A stretch of 64,000 nt of DNA from Methanobacteriota archaeon (GTDB lineage Archaea; Thermoplasmatota; Poseidoniia; Poseidoniales; Thalassarchaeaceae), in the NCBI GenBank assembly GCA_002718995.2, contig PBGL02000008.1, positions 1 to 64,000 of the forward strand, given 5' to 3'. The notes under the pieces were generated by a model that was not told the DNA's origin, ran no database searches, and saw only the letters and a program-made list of their open reading frames with translations. This document shows, one piece after another, positions 32,280-42,200 of the stretch (its first letter is position 1; every line of letters starts with the position of its first letter). The position numbers and the translations under genes are program-made.

Positions 32280-34310
32280 TCAATCTAGAATTTCGGAGAT
32301 TTTCTCCCTTAGGACCTTGCTGACGACTTTCCCATCTGCCGAACCGCCTAGCTTGCCCATAACTACTCCCATGAGTGGCCCTATTGCTGCTTGGCCCCTC
32401 TCTCTGATGAATTCCTCTCGCTCCTTCAGAACCTCGTCCACAGCAATTTCTACTTCACCATCAGCGGCAGGGGTGAAACCCCTTGACGAGGCCTCGGATG
32501 CCATCCACCCCAGGAGGTGTTCCGTATCCTCAGATTGTGCCTGTGCCACCAGGGGCGATACCCCTTCCCTTGTCATCACTCCATTCTCCCTCAGGTGGAT
32601 GGCGACCTCTAGAGCTCTGATATTGGATGCACCAAACTCCAGTAGAGCACTCGCCCATGCCTTTGCAGGGATCTTGAGATCGCCCTCGACTCCCTCAACC
32701 AGGAAGTCATCCAGTTCATTGTTCAGGATGGATTGTTTTTGATTCTCAGAGATATCGTAGGGGTCGATTCTTTCGGCTCTCTGAAGTGATGAGAGGGGTA
32801 GTCTTCCACATATTTCGTCCCATCTCTGAGAGGGGATTTCCAAAACTGGGACATCGGTCTCGGGATACATCCTGGCTCCCCCCGGGAGCGGGCGCATGGC
32901 AGTAGTGGTTCCGTCTTCGGGCTGACCCTTCCTGATCACAACGTTTCGTACTTCCTGAGGAATCCTGTGGTAGGCCATCCTAGCCCTGCTTACTACTGAT
33001 TCAAGGGCTAATTCTGCTTGCCAACGGGGAGCGATGCATATTGCGAATGCATCGGTATCTGAAAGCGATAGTTCACGGACTATTGAATCGACTTGCTCTT
33101 GGCCGATTCCATATGCGGGAAGTTCGTCTGAATGAAAAATTCCTGCCACGCCAGCTAGTTTTGCAGCGCTTGCCAGTTCCCTGCCGAGACGAGGCAACTG
33201 AGCGCCTTCGGAGTCTTTGTCCTTTGTTCCCAGCTTCCCTGAGAATCCAGGTAGTGGGACACAGAGGGACTTCTCCCCCATCTGTAATGCCTCAATCACC
33301 CTTGTTGAGTCGCAAGCGGAAAGGATACTGGATACATCGTGCATCTCCAGGGGGATTTTCGATTGTGTGGCCAGCGCAACCCTGTTTTCTACCGGTCTCT
33401 CGGTTTTTCTTCTATCAGAGGGGAGTAACGGAAGTCCGGACTCCTCGCGAAGCTCATTTGCCAGCCTGTACATATGCAGTTGCCTGGCCATCTCGAGACG
33501 GATGATCTTGGGGATCCATTCGAGGTCCTGACATCCCTTTATCTCCACCCTGTCCCCACATGCGAGACTTACGTTGAGATCTTGCCTGATTGAGCCGAGG
33601 CCTCTCCTAACCCTACGGGTGTCGCGCAGAAGAGTGCCTAGGGCCAATGCGGTCTCCTTGGCATGCTCTGGTGATACGATATCCGGTTCTGTTGCGATTT
33701 CTACCAGAGGCACTCCTAATCTATCGAGTGTGTATGTTACCACTTCTCCGGCAGGGGTTTTACTAGACTCAAGCTTTCTGGCTGAGTCCTCCTCTAGGCA
33801 TATCACTGCTATCCCGACATCTCCGGAGGGCGTCTGTATTGTCCCGTTTGTTGAGGCCAGGGTAGTTCTCTGAAAGCCACTGGTATTGGAGCCGTCTACA
33901 ACTGTCTTACGCATTGCCTGCATCGCGGGAACTGGCTTTGCATCCATCATTGCTGATATGGTAAGGACGACTTCGACCGCTTCCTCGTCATGCGCCAGCG
34001 GGGGTGCCTCATCCATCTCGATCAATCCTGAATTTGGAGACTGTATGTAGACGAAGGAACGGTTTCTCCTCTGTTCGAACCTAGCTGCCACATCGACACC
34101 ACCGCTTTCGCCCTGAGAGGCCCTGAGTCTTCTCTTGGAAATGGTCCAATTGGGAGGGACATCGCTCATTCCAAACTCATAGAGCTCGCTTGGCATTCTA
34201 GAGTGCAGCTTGCCCGTAGCTAGTTGCTGGTGAATCTCAAGACCGCACATGAAACCTAGGGCAGCTGGGTCCAAAGTTGAGGGCGCATGTACGTCACCCA
34301 TGGGCTCCAT
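32280..34310 (-). CDS. gatE: Glutamyl-tRNA(Gln) amidotransferase subunit E
   Basis: A 676-residue GatE, the archaeal-specific subunit that pairs with GatD to convert Glu-tRNA(Gln) to Gln-tRNA(Gln). Hallmarks: CGLEIHQQLATGKLHSRMPSE at the N-terminus, FVYIQSPNSGLIEMDEAPP, RKTVVDGSNTSGFQRTTLAS, VPLVEIATEPDI, GLGSIRQDLNVSLACGDRVEIKGCQDL, then the GatB-like YqeY-type C-terminal domain. The AspRS-type insertion domain lies in the middle. The start could be 34310 or the Met four codons downstream. It follows mcm on the same strand with 32 bases between. Confidence 0.95.
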   Translation of the reverse strand: MEPMGDVHAPSTLDPAALGFMCGLEIHQQLATGKLHSRMPSELYEFGMSDVPPNWTISKRRLRASQGESGGVDVAARFEQRRNRSFVYIQSPNSGLIEMDEAPPLAHDEEAVEVVLTISAMMDAKPVPAMQAMRKTVVDGSNTSGFQRTTLASTNGTIQTPSGDVGIAVICLEEDSARKLESSKTPAGEVVTYTLDRLGVPLVEIATEPDIVSPEHAKETALALGTLLRDTRRVRRGLGSIRQDLNVSLACGDRVEIKGCQDLEWIPKIIRLEMARQLHMYRLANELREESGLPLLPSDRRKTERPVENRVALATQSKIPLEMHDVSSILSACDSTRVIEALQMGEKSLCVPLPGFSGKLGTKDKDSEGAQLPRLGRELASAAKLAGVAGIFHSDELPAYGIGQEQVDSIVRELSLSDTDAFAICIAPRWQAELALESVVSRARMAYHRIPQEVRNVVIRKGQPEDGTTTAMRPLPGGARMYPETDVPVLEIPSQRWDEICGRLPLSSLQRAERIDPYDISENQKQSILNNELDDFLVEGVEGDLKIPAKAWASALLEFGASNIRALEVAIHLRENGVMTREGVSPLVAQAQSEDTEHLLGWMASEASSRGFTPAADGEVEIAVDEVLKEREEFIRERGQAAIGPLMGVVMGKLGGSADGKVVSKVLREKISEILD

Positions 34311-34342
34311 GGTATCACCGGAACGGGCAATTGCTCATAGGC

Positions 34343-36487
34343 TCAGCGGGCAAAGGAGTACGTGTCGTTCCTTGGCATGAATAACTCACCCGACATCCTC
34401 ATCTTGGATAGTGCCTCTTCAACCGTCTGCTCCGTTAGGTCCCTCGCCCTGCATCTATTGAGGATATCAGTTAGCTCGGCCGTGCCATCTGTTTCCTGAC
34501 AGATGTCCCTGACTACTTGCCTAATGACGGAATTGGCGTTCCTCTGCCGGTGTGGCACACCAGAGTATAGTTCGGAGTCGTCTTCTATTCCCGACTCGTC
34601 TCTCCAATGCTTGAAAACGGCCAAAGCAACTGACGCATCACGCTTGTTCGCGACCTGTCTGAGGTGCATCCTAGCGTGAGCCTCAGTAAGGCGTATCAGT
34701 GCCTCTAGTGCCCTAGCAGTGACTGGAACTGGGGCTTCGTCCGAGCCGTCTTCCCTTCCGTATGATTGCCTCTCACTGATGTAATACTCGTGAATAGCGG
34801 TTTTGGCATCATCGTCCAAATCTGGGTGGACGTGTCTCTTAGCATAAGCGACGTACTTCCTCAGGAACTCAAGGGTCAGGTGTTCGTGGCCATCAACGCC
34901 AACGGAGTAAACCTGATCTTTGTCTGGCTCTGATGGATCCATTTCCATTGATTCCTCCATTTTTATTTCACTCATGGCGCTTGTTCTTGTGTCCAGGATG
35001 TGCTTGGCTATCCTCGCATCATCCTCGGCCTTGACTTCGTCCCTTATCATCCAAATAATATCAAATCTGGATGCTAGAGGTGCTGGGAGGCCTGTCTCCT
35101 CGTACATTCTTAGGACACTCTGATTAGGCCCTCTCCTCGAGAATCTTCCTTCCTTTGGATTCGCTGCTGCTAGCACTGCACATCTCGCGGGTAGAGTGGC
35201 TGTGATTCCACCCTTGGCCACGTGAATCTGCTGTTGCTCCATTGCTGGGTGGATAGCGCTCCTATCTTCTTTGGTTATCTTATCAAACTCGTCAATCGCC
35301 GCCAGTCCTTTATCGGATAGAGGGAGAACGCCTGCCTCCAAGGCAAATCTTCCATCACCAAATGCATCCTTCACAGCGGCAGCGGTGAGGCCTGCTCCTG
35401 TGACTCCGCCTCCAGAGGCGAGTTTACCCCTTGGAGCTAAAGTGGACATGTAGGAAAGGAGTTGGGACTTTGCGACTCCTGGGTCTCCCATCAGGAGTAT
35501 GTGGATATCGCCTCTGAGGTGGCTCTTGTCAGAGGTAGACCTCCTGACTCCGCCGAATAGCTGTAGTGCCAATGATCTCTTGACGTGATTCATCACCCTA
35601 GTGGCGAAAATTGAGGGGGCTATTGACCTCTGCATCAGAGTCACTAGGTCTTCCCTCTGAGATACTTCCATGATTACTTCCCTGTCTTCCTCGTTGATCT
35701 TTATTTCAGTGAATGGGACGCTCTCATGTTCTGAGCTAACCAAGTGGTAGATGATGTCGAACATCGGGGTTTTCTTTCTATTTTTTACCTCGCTGTGTAC
35801 GACAGGTATCACATTTGCAGTTATTCTCTCCCCTGGAAGGTGTTTGTTGACGAGATCCCCCTCGACAAGGGTGATTCCCCTCCTTGGCTGCGCGCCGCTA
35901 GGAACGTTCTCTGGTAGCTCCTGAACCTCAAGCCACTGATTGTTGATCATTCTGGAGATGTTCATGACTAGTTTGAATCTTGTTTCCCTCGACGATGAAC
36001 CGCAGCCAGTTTCCGGAGAGCATTCGAGTGGCTCTTCCAACTCCCTCTCGTTCTTTTGATCCACTTCCATGATAGAACCGCACTTCTGACATTCAAAGAC
36101 GGCCCTGTGGATTCTAGGTTTCAATTCTGATACCTTTGTTACTGAAACGTCCACGCGCCTTAGTTTCTCAATGTCCGAGCTACCTATTTCCCTCAGGGGC
36201 CTGCGACTATCCCTCGGGAGGTCGGTAACCCTTACCATTGCATCTAGATCAACTCCCCTCTCCTTGCAGATGTCACTAAGGGTGGCGCTTCCACTTCCCA
36301 GAATTTGCCTTGGCTCGTTGAGTATATCCTCTGCGAAGTCGGGGTCGAATCCCGTGAGGTCGTGGAATGACACTTCAATCACAGGAGTCTGGGTCTGCTT
36401 GGAAAGGAGCAGCGTGATCTCCTTCTCCTTGGCCTCATTAAGGAATGTCCTCCACCTAGGAGAGGAGTCGTGTACGGCCATTGTCAT
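34343..36487 (-). CDS. mcm: Replicative DNA helicase MCM
   Basis: A 714-residue minichromosome maintenance helicase. The N-terminal domain has a zinc site (CQKCG and later CSPETGC). The AAA+ core includes Walker A GDPGVAKSQLL, Walker B IDEFDK, sensor-1 AANPKEGRFS and arginine-finger GLPAPLASRFDIIW. PRGKLASGGGVTGAGLTAA is the MCM signature region. A C-terminal winged-helix domain closes the protein (TDILNRCRARDLTEQTVEEAL). It is the hexameric helicase of archaeal replication. No intein is present. The start is ATG 36487 (MTMAVHD); ATG 36481 is nearly equivalent, and the longer reading to 36523 is unlike the family. Confidence 0.95.
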   Translation of the reverse strand: MTMAVHDSSPRWRTFLNEAKEKEITLLLSKQTQTPVIEVSFHDLTGFDPDFAEDILNEPRQILGSGSATLSDICKERGVDLDAMVRVTDLPRDSRRPLREIGSSDIEKLRRVDVSVTKVSELKPRIHRAVFECQKCGSIMEVDQKNERELEEPLECSPETGCGSSSRETRFKLVMNISRMINNQWLEVQELPENVPSGAQPRRGITLVEGDLVNKHLPGERITANVIPVVHSEVKNRKKTPMFDIIYHLVSSEHESVPFTEIKINEEDREVIMEVSQREDLVTLMQRSIAPSIFATRVMNHVKRSLALQLFGGVRRSTSDKSHLRGDIHILLMGDPGVAKSQLLSYMSTLAPRGKLASGGGVTGAGLTAAAVKDAFGDGRFALEAGVLPLSDKGLAAIDEFDKITKEDRSAIHPAMEQQQIHVAKGGITATLPARCAVLAAANPKEGRFSRRGPNQSVLRMYEETGLPAPLASRFDIIWMIRDEVKAEDDARIAKHILDTRTSAMSEIKMEESMEMDPSEPDKDQVYSVGVDGHEHLTLEFLRKYVAYAKRHVHPDLDDDAKTAIHEYYISERQSYGREDGSDEAPVPVTARALEALIRLTEAHARMHLRQVANKRDASVALAVFKHWRDESGIEDDSELYSGVPHRQRNANSVIRQVVRDICQETDGTAELTDILNRCRARDLTEQTVEEALSKMRMSGELFMPRNDTYSFAR

Positions 36488-36511
36488 GTTTTTCACCGTC
36501 CGGCTTTGATG

Positions 36512-36525
36512 CCGTGATGTCACGG
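36512..36525. promoter_or_regulatory. CCGTGA-TG-TCACGG inverted repeat upstream of mcm
   Basis: A 6-bp perfect inverted repeat with a 2-base spacer lies 25-38 bases upstream of the mcm start. Its position is compatible with an operator or transcription start-site region. There is no independent support. Confidence 0.25.
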
Positions 36526-36547
36526 TCTATAACCAAAATGGAAGGAG

Positions 36548-36696
36548 TTGCACACCCCCTTGCTTCCAGTGGAGAGAAATGACTGGCGCATCGTGATGAT
36601 AGGTGGTTTGTTGCTTCCACTGAATTGTTTCTCGATTATTGCCGAAATGGTGGTTGATGTGAGAGGGGTTGAAATTGATGAGGTGATAGGCGGACC
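36548..36696 (+). other. Spacer upstream of the PCC-domain gene with an uncertain small reading frame
   Basis: The region between mcm and the PCC-domain gene contains an open frame (start 36548) that would run 73 codons and overlap the PCC gene out of frame. Its translation has no recognisable domain and lacks a clear ribosome-binding site, so it is treated here as non-coding or doubtful. Confidence 0.3.
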
Positions 36697-37125
36697 ATGG
36701 AGCACGCACGTTCGGGAAGTGATCTCCTCGTGCGACTTGACCCGGGGGAAGAAATACACACAGCACTAAGGAAGCTGGCAGACGATCTTGGATTTGATGC
36801 GGCTGCTATCACAAGCGGTATTGGTCGGACTCGTGACAATCAATATGGGTACATGGATGAGGAAGGAGTCTACCAAAGGCGCCCTTTGGATTCACCATCC
36901 GAACTGGTCAGCCTCTCTGGAAATATTGCTCGTACAGAGAAGGGAGATGCATTCACCCATATCCACTGCTGCTGGTCTGATGATGACAACAACGTCCATG
37001 CCGGTCATTTGTTCCAAGCTACTGTTCATGTTGTGGCTGAAATCCATATCAGAGTCATGGATCATGCCACCATGACGCGCTGCCCTCTTGCTGAGTTCGA
37101 GTTGTTGGGACTGGAATTTGACTAG
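36697..37125 (+). CDS. PCC/DUF296-domain protein
   Basis: A 142-residue protein with the PCC (DUF296) fold: EEIHTALRKLADDLGFDAAAITSGIGRTRD, SLSGNIARTEKGDAFTHIHCCW and HAGHLFQATVHVVAEIHI. The His pattern (THIHC and HAGHL) is the family's putative metal-binding cluster. Archaeal and bacterial stand-alone PCC proteins form trimers with unknown ligands; in plants the domain is fused to AT-hooks. It is followed 20 bases later by a hydrolase gene on the same strand. Confidence 0.82.
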   Translation: MEHARSGSDLLVRLDPGEEIHTALRKLADDLGFDAAAITSGIGRTRDNQYGYMDEEGVYQRRPLDSPSELVSLSGNIARTEKGDAFTHIHCCWSDDDNNVHAGHLFQATVHVVAEIHIRVMDHATMTRCPLAEFELLGLEFD

Positions 37126-37145
37126 AACAAATACGATGGGGGATA

Positions 37146-37757
37146 ATGATGCGAGTTCTATTCGCACATGGGTTCGAAGGCGGTCCATCCGGGTCCAAGC
37201 CGACATTCATGAGAGAAGTACTGGGGTGGGATGTAACTGCTCCAGTAATGTCGGAACTCGGATGGGATATCGGGAAGCAAACAGAGGTGCTCCTCAAGAG
37301 AATTGATGAGTCAGACTACGACTTAGTGATCGGTTCTTCCATGGGCGGACTTGCAGCGGCCAATGCCTCATCACTTAGGAGAGATTCTAGTTTCCGAGTT
37401 CTTCTTATCGCTCCCGCCTTCGGACTTTCAGATGCATACACCAACAGACTAACTGAACAGGAACTGTCTGAATGGAGGGAGTCTGGAACTAGGGAGTATC
37501 GAGGCTTCGAATTGGACATAGAACTGGGATGGGAGTTCATGGAGACTGCAGAGAGGATGTCGTGGCCGGCCCCGGGACACATGACTACGATTGTACATGG
37601 TAGACTAGATGATGTCGTTTCGATTGAAGTATCCAGGAGGGTGGCTGGAGAGAGCGATCTCGTTGAGTTGGTTGAGATTGACGATGGTCACAGGATGAAA
37701 GGCTGCTTGCCTCTAATAGCCGATCTGGCTTCTGAACTAATGGCCCGTGGATCCTAG
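37146..37757 (+). CDS. YqiA-like alpha/beta hydrolase
   Basis: A 203-residue alpha/beta hydrolase of the short YqiA/UPF0227-like type. Features: VLFAHGFEGGPSGSKP (oxyanion-side HG), nucleophile elbow IGSSMGGLAA (Ser), and a C-terminal catalytic His in VEIDDGHRMKG; an Asp in VHGRLDDVVS is the likely acid. Probably a serine esterase or thioesterase with unknown substrate. The ATG pair at 37146/37149 leaves two equivalent starts. Its 3' end overlaps the convergent livF gene by 21 bases. Confidence 0.8.
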   Translation: MMRVLFAHGFEGGPSGSKPTFMREVLGWDVTAPVMSELGWDIGKQTEVLLKRIDESDYDLVIGSSMGGLAAANASSLRRDSSFRVLLIAPAFGLSDAYTNRLTEQELSEWRESGTREYRGFELDIELGWEFMETAERMSWPAPGHMTTIVHGRLDDVVSIEVSRRVAGESDLVELVEIDDGHRMKGCLPLIADLASELMARGS

Positions 37758-38456
37758 GAAGTACTCGCCAATCTCTGGGTCGGTGAGTATCTTCTTAGCG
37801 TCCCCTGTATGCACGATCTTGCCATTTGAAACGATGTATCCCCTATCTGACCTGGATAGAGAAAGTCTGGCGTTCTGCTCCACGATAAGCACGGTTATTC
37901 CTTGTTCTCTCAGGGAGTCGATGCGCTCGATTATCTGCTGCTGGTACAGAGGGGAGAGGGCTGCAGTTGGCTCGTCGAGAAGCAGGAACTTGGGATCTGA
38001 AATTAGGGCTCTGGAGATTGCCAGCATCTGCCTCTCGCCCCCTGACAATGAGGCTGCTAGGTCGTGCACTCTGTCCTTGAGGTCGGGGAACATTTCCATT
38101 GCCCTTTCGATCCTTTCATTGAGTAATGCGCTTGAGAGGCTATTACCGCCCATCTGCAGGTTCTCCAAGACGGAGAGTGAGGGGAATACATTGTCTACCT
38201 GCGGGACGTAAGCTATGCCTTGGTTCACCAATTGATCTGTTCTCCACCCCGAAACATTGGTCCCCCTGTATGAGACCTCTCCCGAGTAATATGTGGCGAT
38301 CCCGAAAATTGTCTTGATGAGCGTTGACTTACCACAGCCATTGGGGCCAATTATCGTGACAAACTCCCCCTCATCGACATACATGTCTATCCCATAGAGA
38401 ATCTGGACCGAACCATAGCCCCCCTCTAGGCCGTTTACTTCGAGAACTCTTGTCAT
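37737..38456 (-). CDS. livF: Branched-chain amino acid-type ABC transporter ATPase LivF
   Basis: A 239-residue ABC ATPase. Walker A GPNGCGKST, Q-loop FPSLSVLENLQMGG, signature LSGGERQML, Walker B FLLLDEPTAAL and the switch His region match LivF. It starts MTRVLEVNGLEGGYGSVQILYGID, typical of the family. It energises the LivHM permease. The start overlaps the livG stop by 4 bases, so it is translationally coupled in an operon read right to left. Confidence 0.93.
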   Translation of the reverse strand: MTRVLEVNGLEGGYGSVQILYGIDMYVDEGEFVTIIGPNGCGKSTLIKTIFGIATYYSGEVSYRGTNVSGWRTDQLVNQGIAYVPQVDNVFPSLSVLENLQMGGNSLSSALLNERIERAMEMFPDLKDRVHDLAASLSGGERQMLAISRALISDPKFLLLDEPTAALSPLYQQQIIERIDSLREQGITVLIVEQNARLSLSRSDRGYIVSNGKIVHTGDAKKILTDPEIGEYFLGSTGH

Positions 38457-39259
38457 TCATCATCCTCCGATGGGTCGCCCGCTGCTCCAAGATACGCCTC
38501 GATAACTTCCTTGTTTGCCCGGACCTCGTCAGGAGTCCCTTGCATCAGGATCTCCCCTTCGTTCATAACGACGATTTTGTCAACGCCCTGCCTGAGTATG
38601 AAGTCCATGTTGTGCTCTATGATCAACACCGAGATTCCAGTTTCATCTACGATGTTCCTAAGGTTGTTGAAAATCTTCATCGCTAGCGGGCCGGCGACTC
38701 CCGCAACTGGCTCATCGAGAAGGAGGAGGTTTGGGTCACCCATCATGGATCTCCCTATGTCAACTAGCTTGCTCTGCCCTCCTGACAGTTCGCTTGTGAG
38801 GTTGTGTGCCATATGAGGTACCTCTAGCTGGTCCAGGACCCCATATGCCCTCGAGAGTCTCTCCTCTTCGGCTGGGTTGGAAGGCATCAGAAGGGACCTC
38901 GCAAGTTCCTTGATTGATGATCCGAATTGCCTCCTCGGAGGGACCATGAGGTTCTCTATAACAGTCATCTGACGCCAGAGATTTGTGTGCTGGAATGTCC
39001 TGGTCATCCCAAGATTCTGAATCTGATCTGGCCTCATATACGATACGTCGTTTCCGAACATCTCGATGCTTCCTGATGTCTGTTCGAGAAGCCCGCTGAT
39101 ACAGTTGAAGGTCGTCGACTTACCACATCCGTTTGGGCCTATTAGGCCGACGAACTCTCCCTTTCCTACCGTGAATGAGACGTCCTTGACGGCTACTAGC
39201 CCGCCAAACTCCTTCCTGAGCTTGTCGACCTTTAGAACTGGATCAGTCACCGGCAACAC
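38453..39259 (-). CDS. livG: Branched-chain amino acid-type ABC transporter ATPase LivG
   Basis: A 268-residue ABC ATPase with Walker A GPNGCGKSTTFN, the LivG-specific RPDQIQNLGMTRTFQHTNLW Q-loop region, signature LSGGQSKLVDIG, Walker B LLLLDEPVAGV and a His switch in LIIEHNMDF. The C-terminus is acidic. It overlaps the permease-fusion gene by 17 bases and livF by 4 bases. It is the second ATPase of the Liv-type importer. Confidence 0.93.
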   Translation of the reverse strand: MLPVTDPVLKVDKLRKEFGGLVAVKDVSFTVGKGEFVGLIGPNGCGKSTTFNCISGLLEQTSGSIEMFGNDVSYMRPDQIQNLGMTRTFQHTNLWRQMTVIENLMVPPRRQFGSSIKELARSLLMPSNPAEEERLSRAYGVLDQLEVPHMAHNLTSELSGGQSKLVDIGRSMMGDPNLLLLDEPVAGVAGPLAMKIFNNLRNIVDETGISVLIIEHNMDFILRQGVDKIVVMNEGEILMQGTPDEVRANKEVIEAYLGAAGDPSEDDE

Positions 39260-42200
39260 CTCCAGAGGGCCTCTCAGGCCGGACAGGGACTTCTGGGAGA
39301 AGTCCCTTGGAATTGAACTTGAGAGAGAACAGCATCAAGCAGCCGATTAGGAGAAGCTTGACGTAAAGCATGTCGGCACTAACGACACCACTGAAGAATG
39401 ACTCTTCTATCGACCTCTCTCCGAGAACTATGGCTCCGAAAGAGAAAATTGCCGCACCTGAGGCTCCAATGTCCAATAGCCTCTCGGAACGCACGACGAA
39501 TCCAGCTGCCATTACGATAGCGAAAACCTTGGCTGCCTCCCATTGATTCGTGAATAGCCATTCGAAGAGTGAGTCGATTCTCGAAGCAGTTGTGTGGAGG
39601 GGGAGGTCTGGGGATCCCTGTCCTGCCACTAGTACATTGAAGACGAACTCCATCAGGACGATGATGAATGCCCCGACCACCATTCCCCTATTGTTGGAGG
39701 TTCCGCCAATGATGAATGCAGCCCAGACGAGGAAGGTGGAGCGGGCCGGAGACATGAATGTTGGTTCGAAGCCTGTGAGCTTCCAAGCCCAAATCGCGCC
39801 TGCAAGAGCGGCAATGGCTGCTCCGAGAGCGAGGCTTGCCGCCTTGTGAGTCAGTATGTCATGTCCATGGTGCTGAGCGACTTCCTCGTCCTCTCTAATC
39901 GCCTTCAGGACCCTGCCCCAAGGAGAGGATAGGAGATTAGAAAGCAGCTTCCAGACCAAGGCGACTGAAATCAATGAAATTACCATCAGAATGAACAGAT
40001 AAGGCGCTGGTTCACCAAGGTTCAGTAGTTCTGCAACTTGATTTGCAGGTGTGTCGATTAGCGAGATGTCGTCTCTGCAGGCATCTGGGCTGACCCACTG
40101 GGAGTCTGGACCGGGCTCCTCGGAGCCACAGAACCACCAATTCTCCAGCGGCAGCGGGTAGGCAGAGATTCCGATAGCTGAGCCCACGGCGCCAACCCTG
40201 AGCAGGGGCTCTCCAGCCAGGAGTACCCTGACTATCTCGCCTAGGGAAATTGTGACGATTGCGAAGTAGTCAGTTCTGAGCCTAGCGGTCGGATACGCCA
40301 ATGCCCAGCCCAAAAATGCGGCTAGTGCCACCCCCATCATCGTGGCTGGAAGTATCCCCCATCCATACCCGTGCAGTTCCTCTGGTGCTGTGAGTATTCC
40401 CACTGTGATGGTCCCTATTCCGACGAAGAAGATGACGCCGAAGTTGACCATGCCAGTGTATCCGGTATGCAGGTTCAGTGAGAATGCCATCAATATGAAG
40501 ATGGCCAGTGAGACTAGGACGTTGGAAACCTGGAGGGTCTTCTTCCACCTGAAGTCGTCAGTCTCAGCTATTGGCAGCCACAGAAGGAAGAGCAGTAGGA
40601 TGGTCAAGAGGATAGAGAAGAATATCCAAGACCCGATTGGACTCTCTCTGCCGTACTTCTCGAGCTTGCTTCTCTGATCGGGAGAGCCTCTTGTGATGAA
40701 GGTCAGGGCATTGGACGAGGAGGAGGAAATAATCGAGGACGCCTTCTCTCTGGGAATTGCTGATATCTCCCGGAGTTGTTCCGTTATACTGTTCACTGCC
40801 GTACGGTGCCTTCTATCGAAATCTGACCATTTTCTGAGCATTCCCGTCTTTGCTGTGGATATTGTTTCTGATATCGATGACTGCAGCGATTGTATTTGGT
40901 TCCATGAGCTTTCTACGTGCTTGTTCTTAGAGTCTGAATCCGAAAGGATGCCTATGCCCTCGTAGATTGAGTATCCCCATAAGGCGATAATCGCACCGGG
41001 CCAGATCAAGTCGCCTAGGTCTACGATGAAGTTGACAAGTCCTATTTCGAAGTTCATCATGCTCAACCAAGACTCATGCATGGATGCAACTGCGTCGGAC
41101 ACCCACTGTTCGGCCTCGAAGGGGGAAAGCTCGCTCGGGGGGCTCATCTGATCGAGTAGGTGGGACTCTGTGAGTGGCGAGTCCTCGAGAAGTAGTGTTC
41201 CGTCGTTTCTCCCCGTCATGACGGCTAGGTTGGTCTCCGCGAATTCGTTGGAGGCGCAAGAGTCCGCACAAGCCCCGTCCGCGAAGGAGTTCCTCTCGAC
41301 GAAGTCGCTGAGTCTGTGGAATACGTAGACAGCGATGGCAGCGGCAGAGAAGCTCTGCATCCGGTGAGTACGGTTCGACCACCAGTGATGGAGGCCGAAT
41401 ATTCCAGTGGGCATTATGGCTAGAGCTGCCGCTATCTTCTGCGTCTTGTCCGAGTCATCCTCCTTGCGCTTTCTGAGCCTCTCTATCTTCCATTTCTCAT
41501 ATGCATCACCTATTCCCTCTGGCATAATCATCAGGATGGCGACGAGGAAAATGTATGGCATCACACCATCGAGAGCGGAGTAGTTTGATCTCCCCAGAGG
41601 CATTCCTATCCCTATCAGGACCGGAGACGATAGAGCCCTTACGAACCCAACAATCAGAGATCCCACTATGGCGCCTGGGACGGAGCCTATGGTGCCTAGG
41701 ACAATGATGGCAAAGGAAGGCAACAGTAAGGTGAATGCGGTTTCGGGGTTGAACCTCAGGGTCAATGCAAAGATAGCCCCGCCCATCCCGGAAAGTCCTG
41801 CGGACAGGAATGCGCTGGTCAGGTGGACCCTTTCGACGTTGATTCCGCTGCTGGCAGCTAGCTCTGGGTTGTCAGCGACGGCCCTCATTCTCCTTCCTAG
41901 CCTGGTCTTGTTCAGTAGGAGAAGGAGTAGGAGTACTGCTGAGAAGATGACTACTGGGACTGCTCCCTTGTAGTATGCGTAGTTGGTGGTGGCTTGAGTG
42001 ACACAGTCTGTTGTAGTGTCGTAGAGCTCGATGGCTGGTTTCGAGGAATCACTGACGATTCTAGAGAGGATTGGCTCACCTGTCACCTCGTCGACGCCTG
42101 TTTGCTCGCAGTTGAAGTGCGTGTACGTCCTGTCATCCTCCAGCGTCCTCTCCCCTAGGTTGAAGCGTAGCTTAGTGGTTGGAAACTCCCACCTGAGGTT

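Noticed and set aside
36548-36769. Small plus-strand gene (73 codons) upstream of the PCC-domain gene
   Set aside because: Overlaps the PCC gene by 73 bases out of frame, has no clear ribosome-binding site or domain; kept only as a doubtful region.
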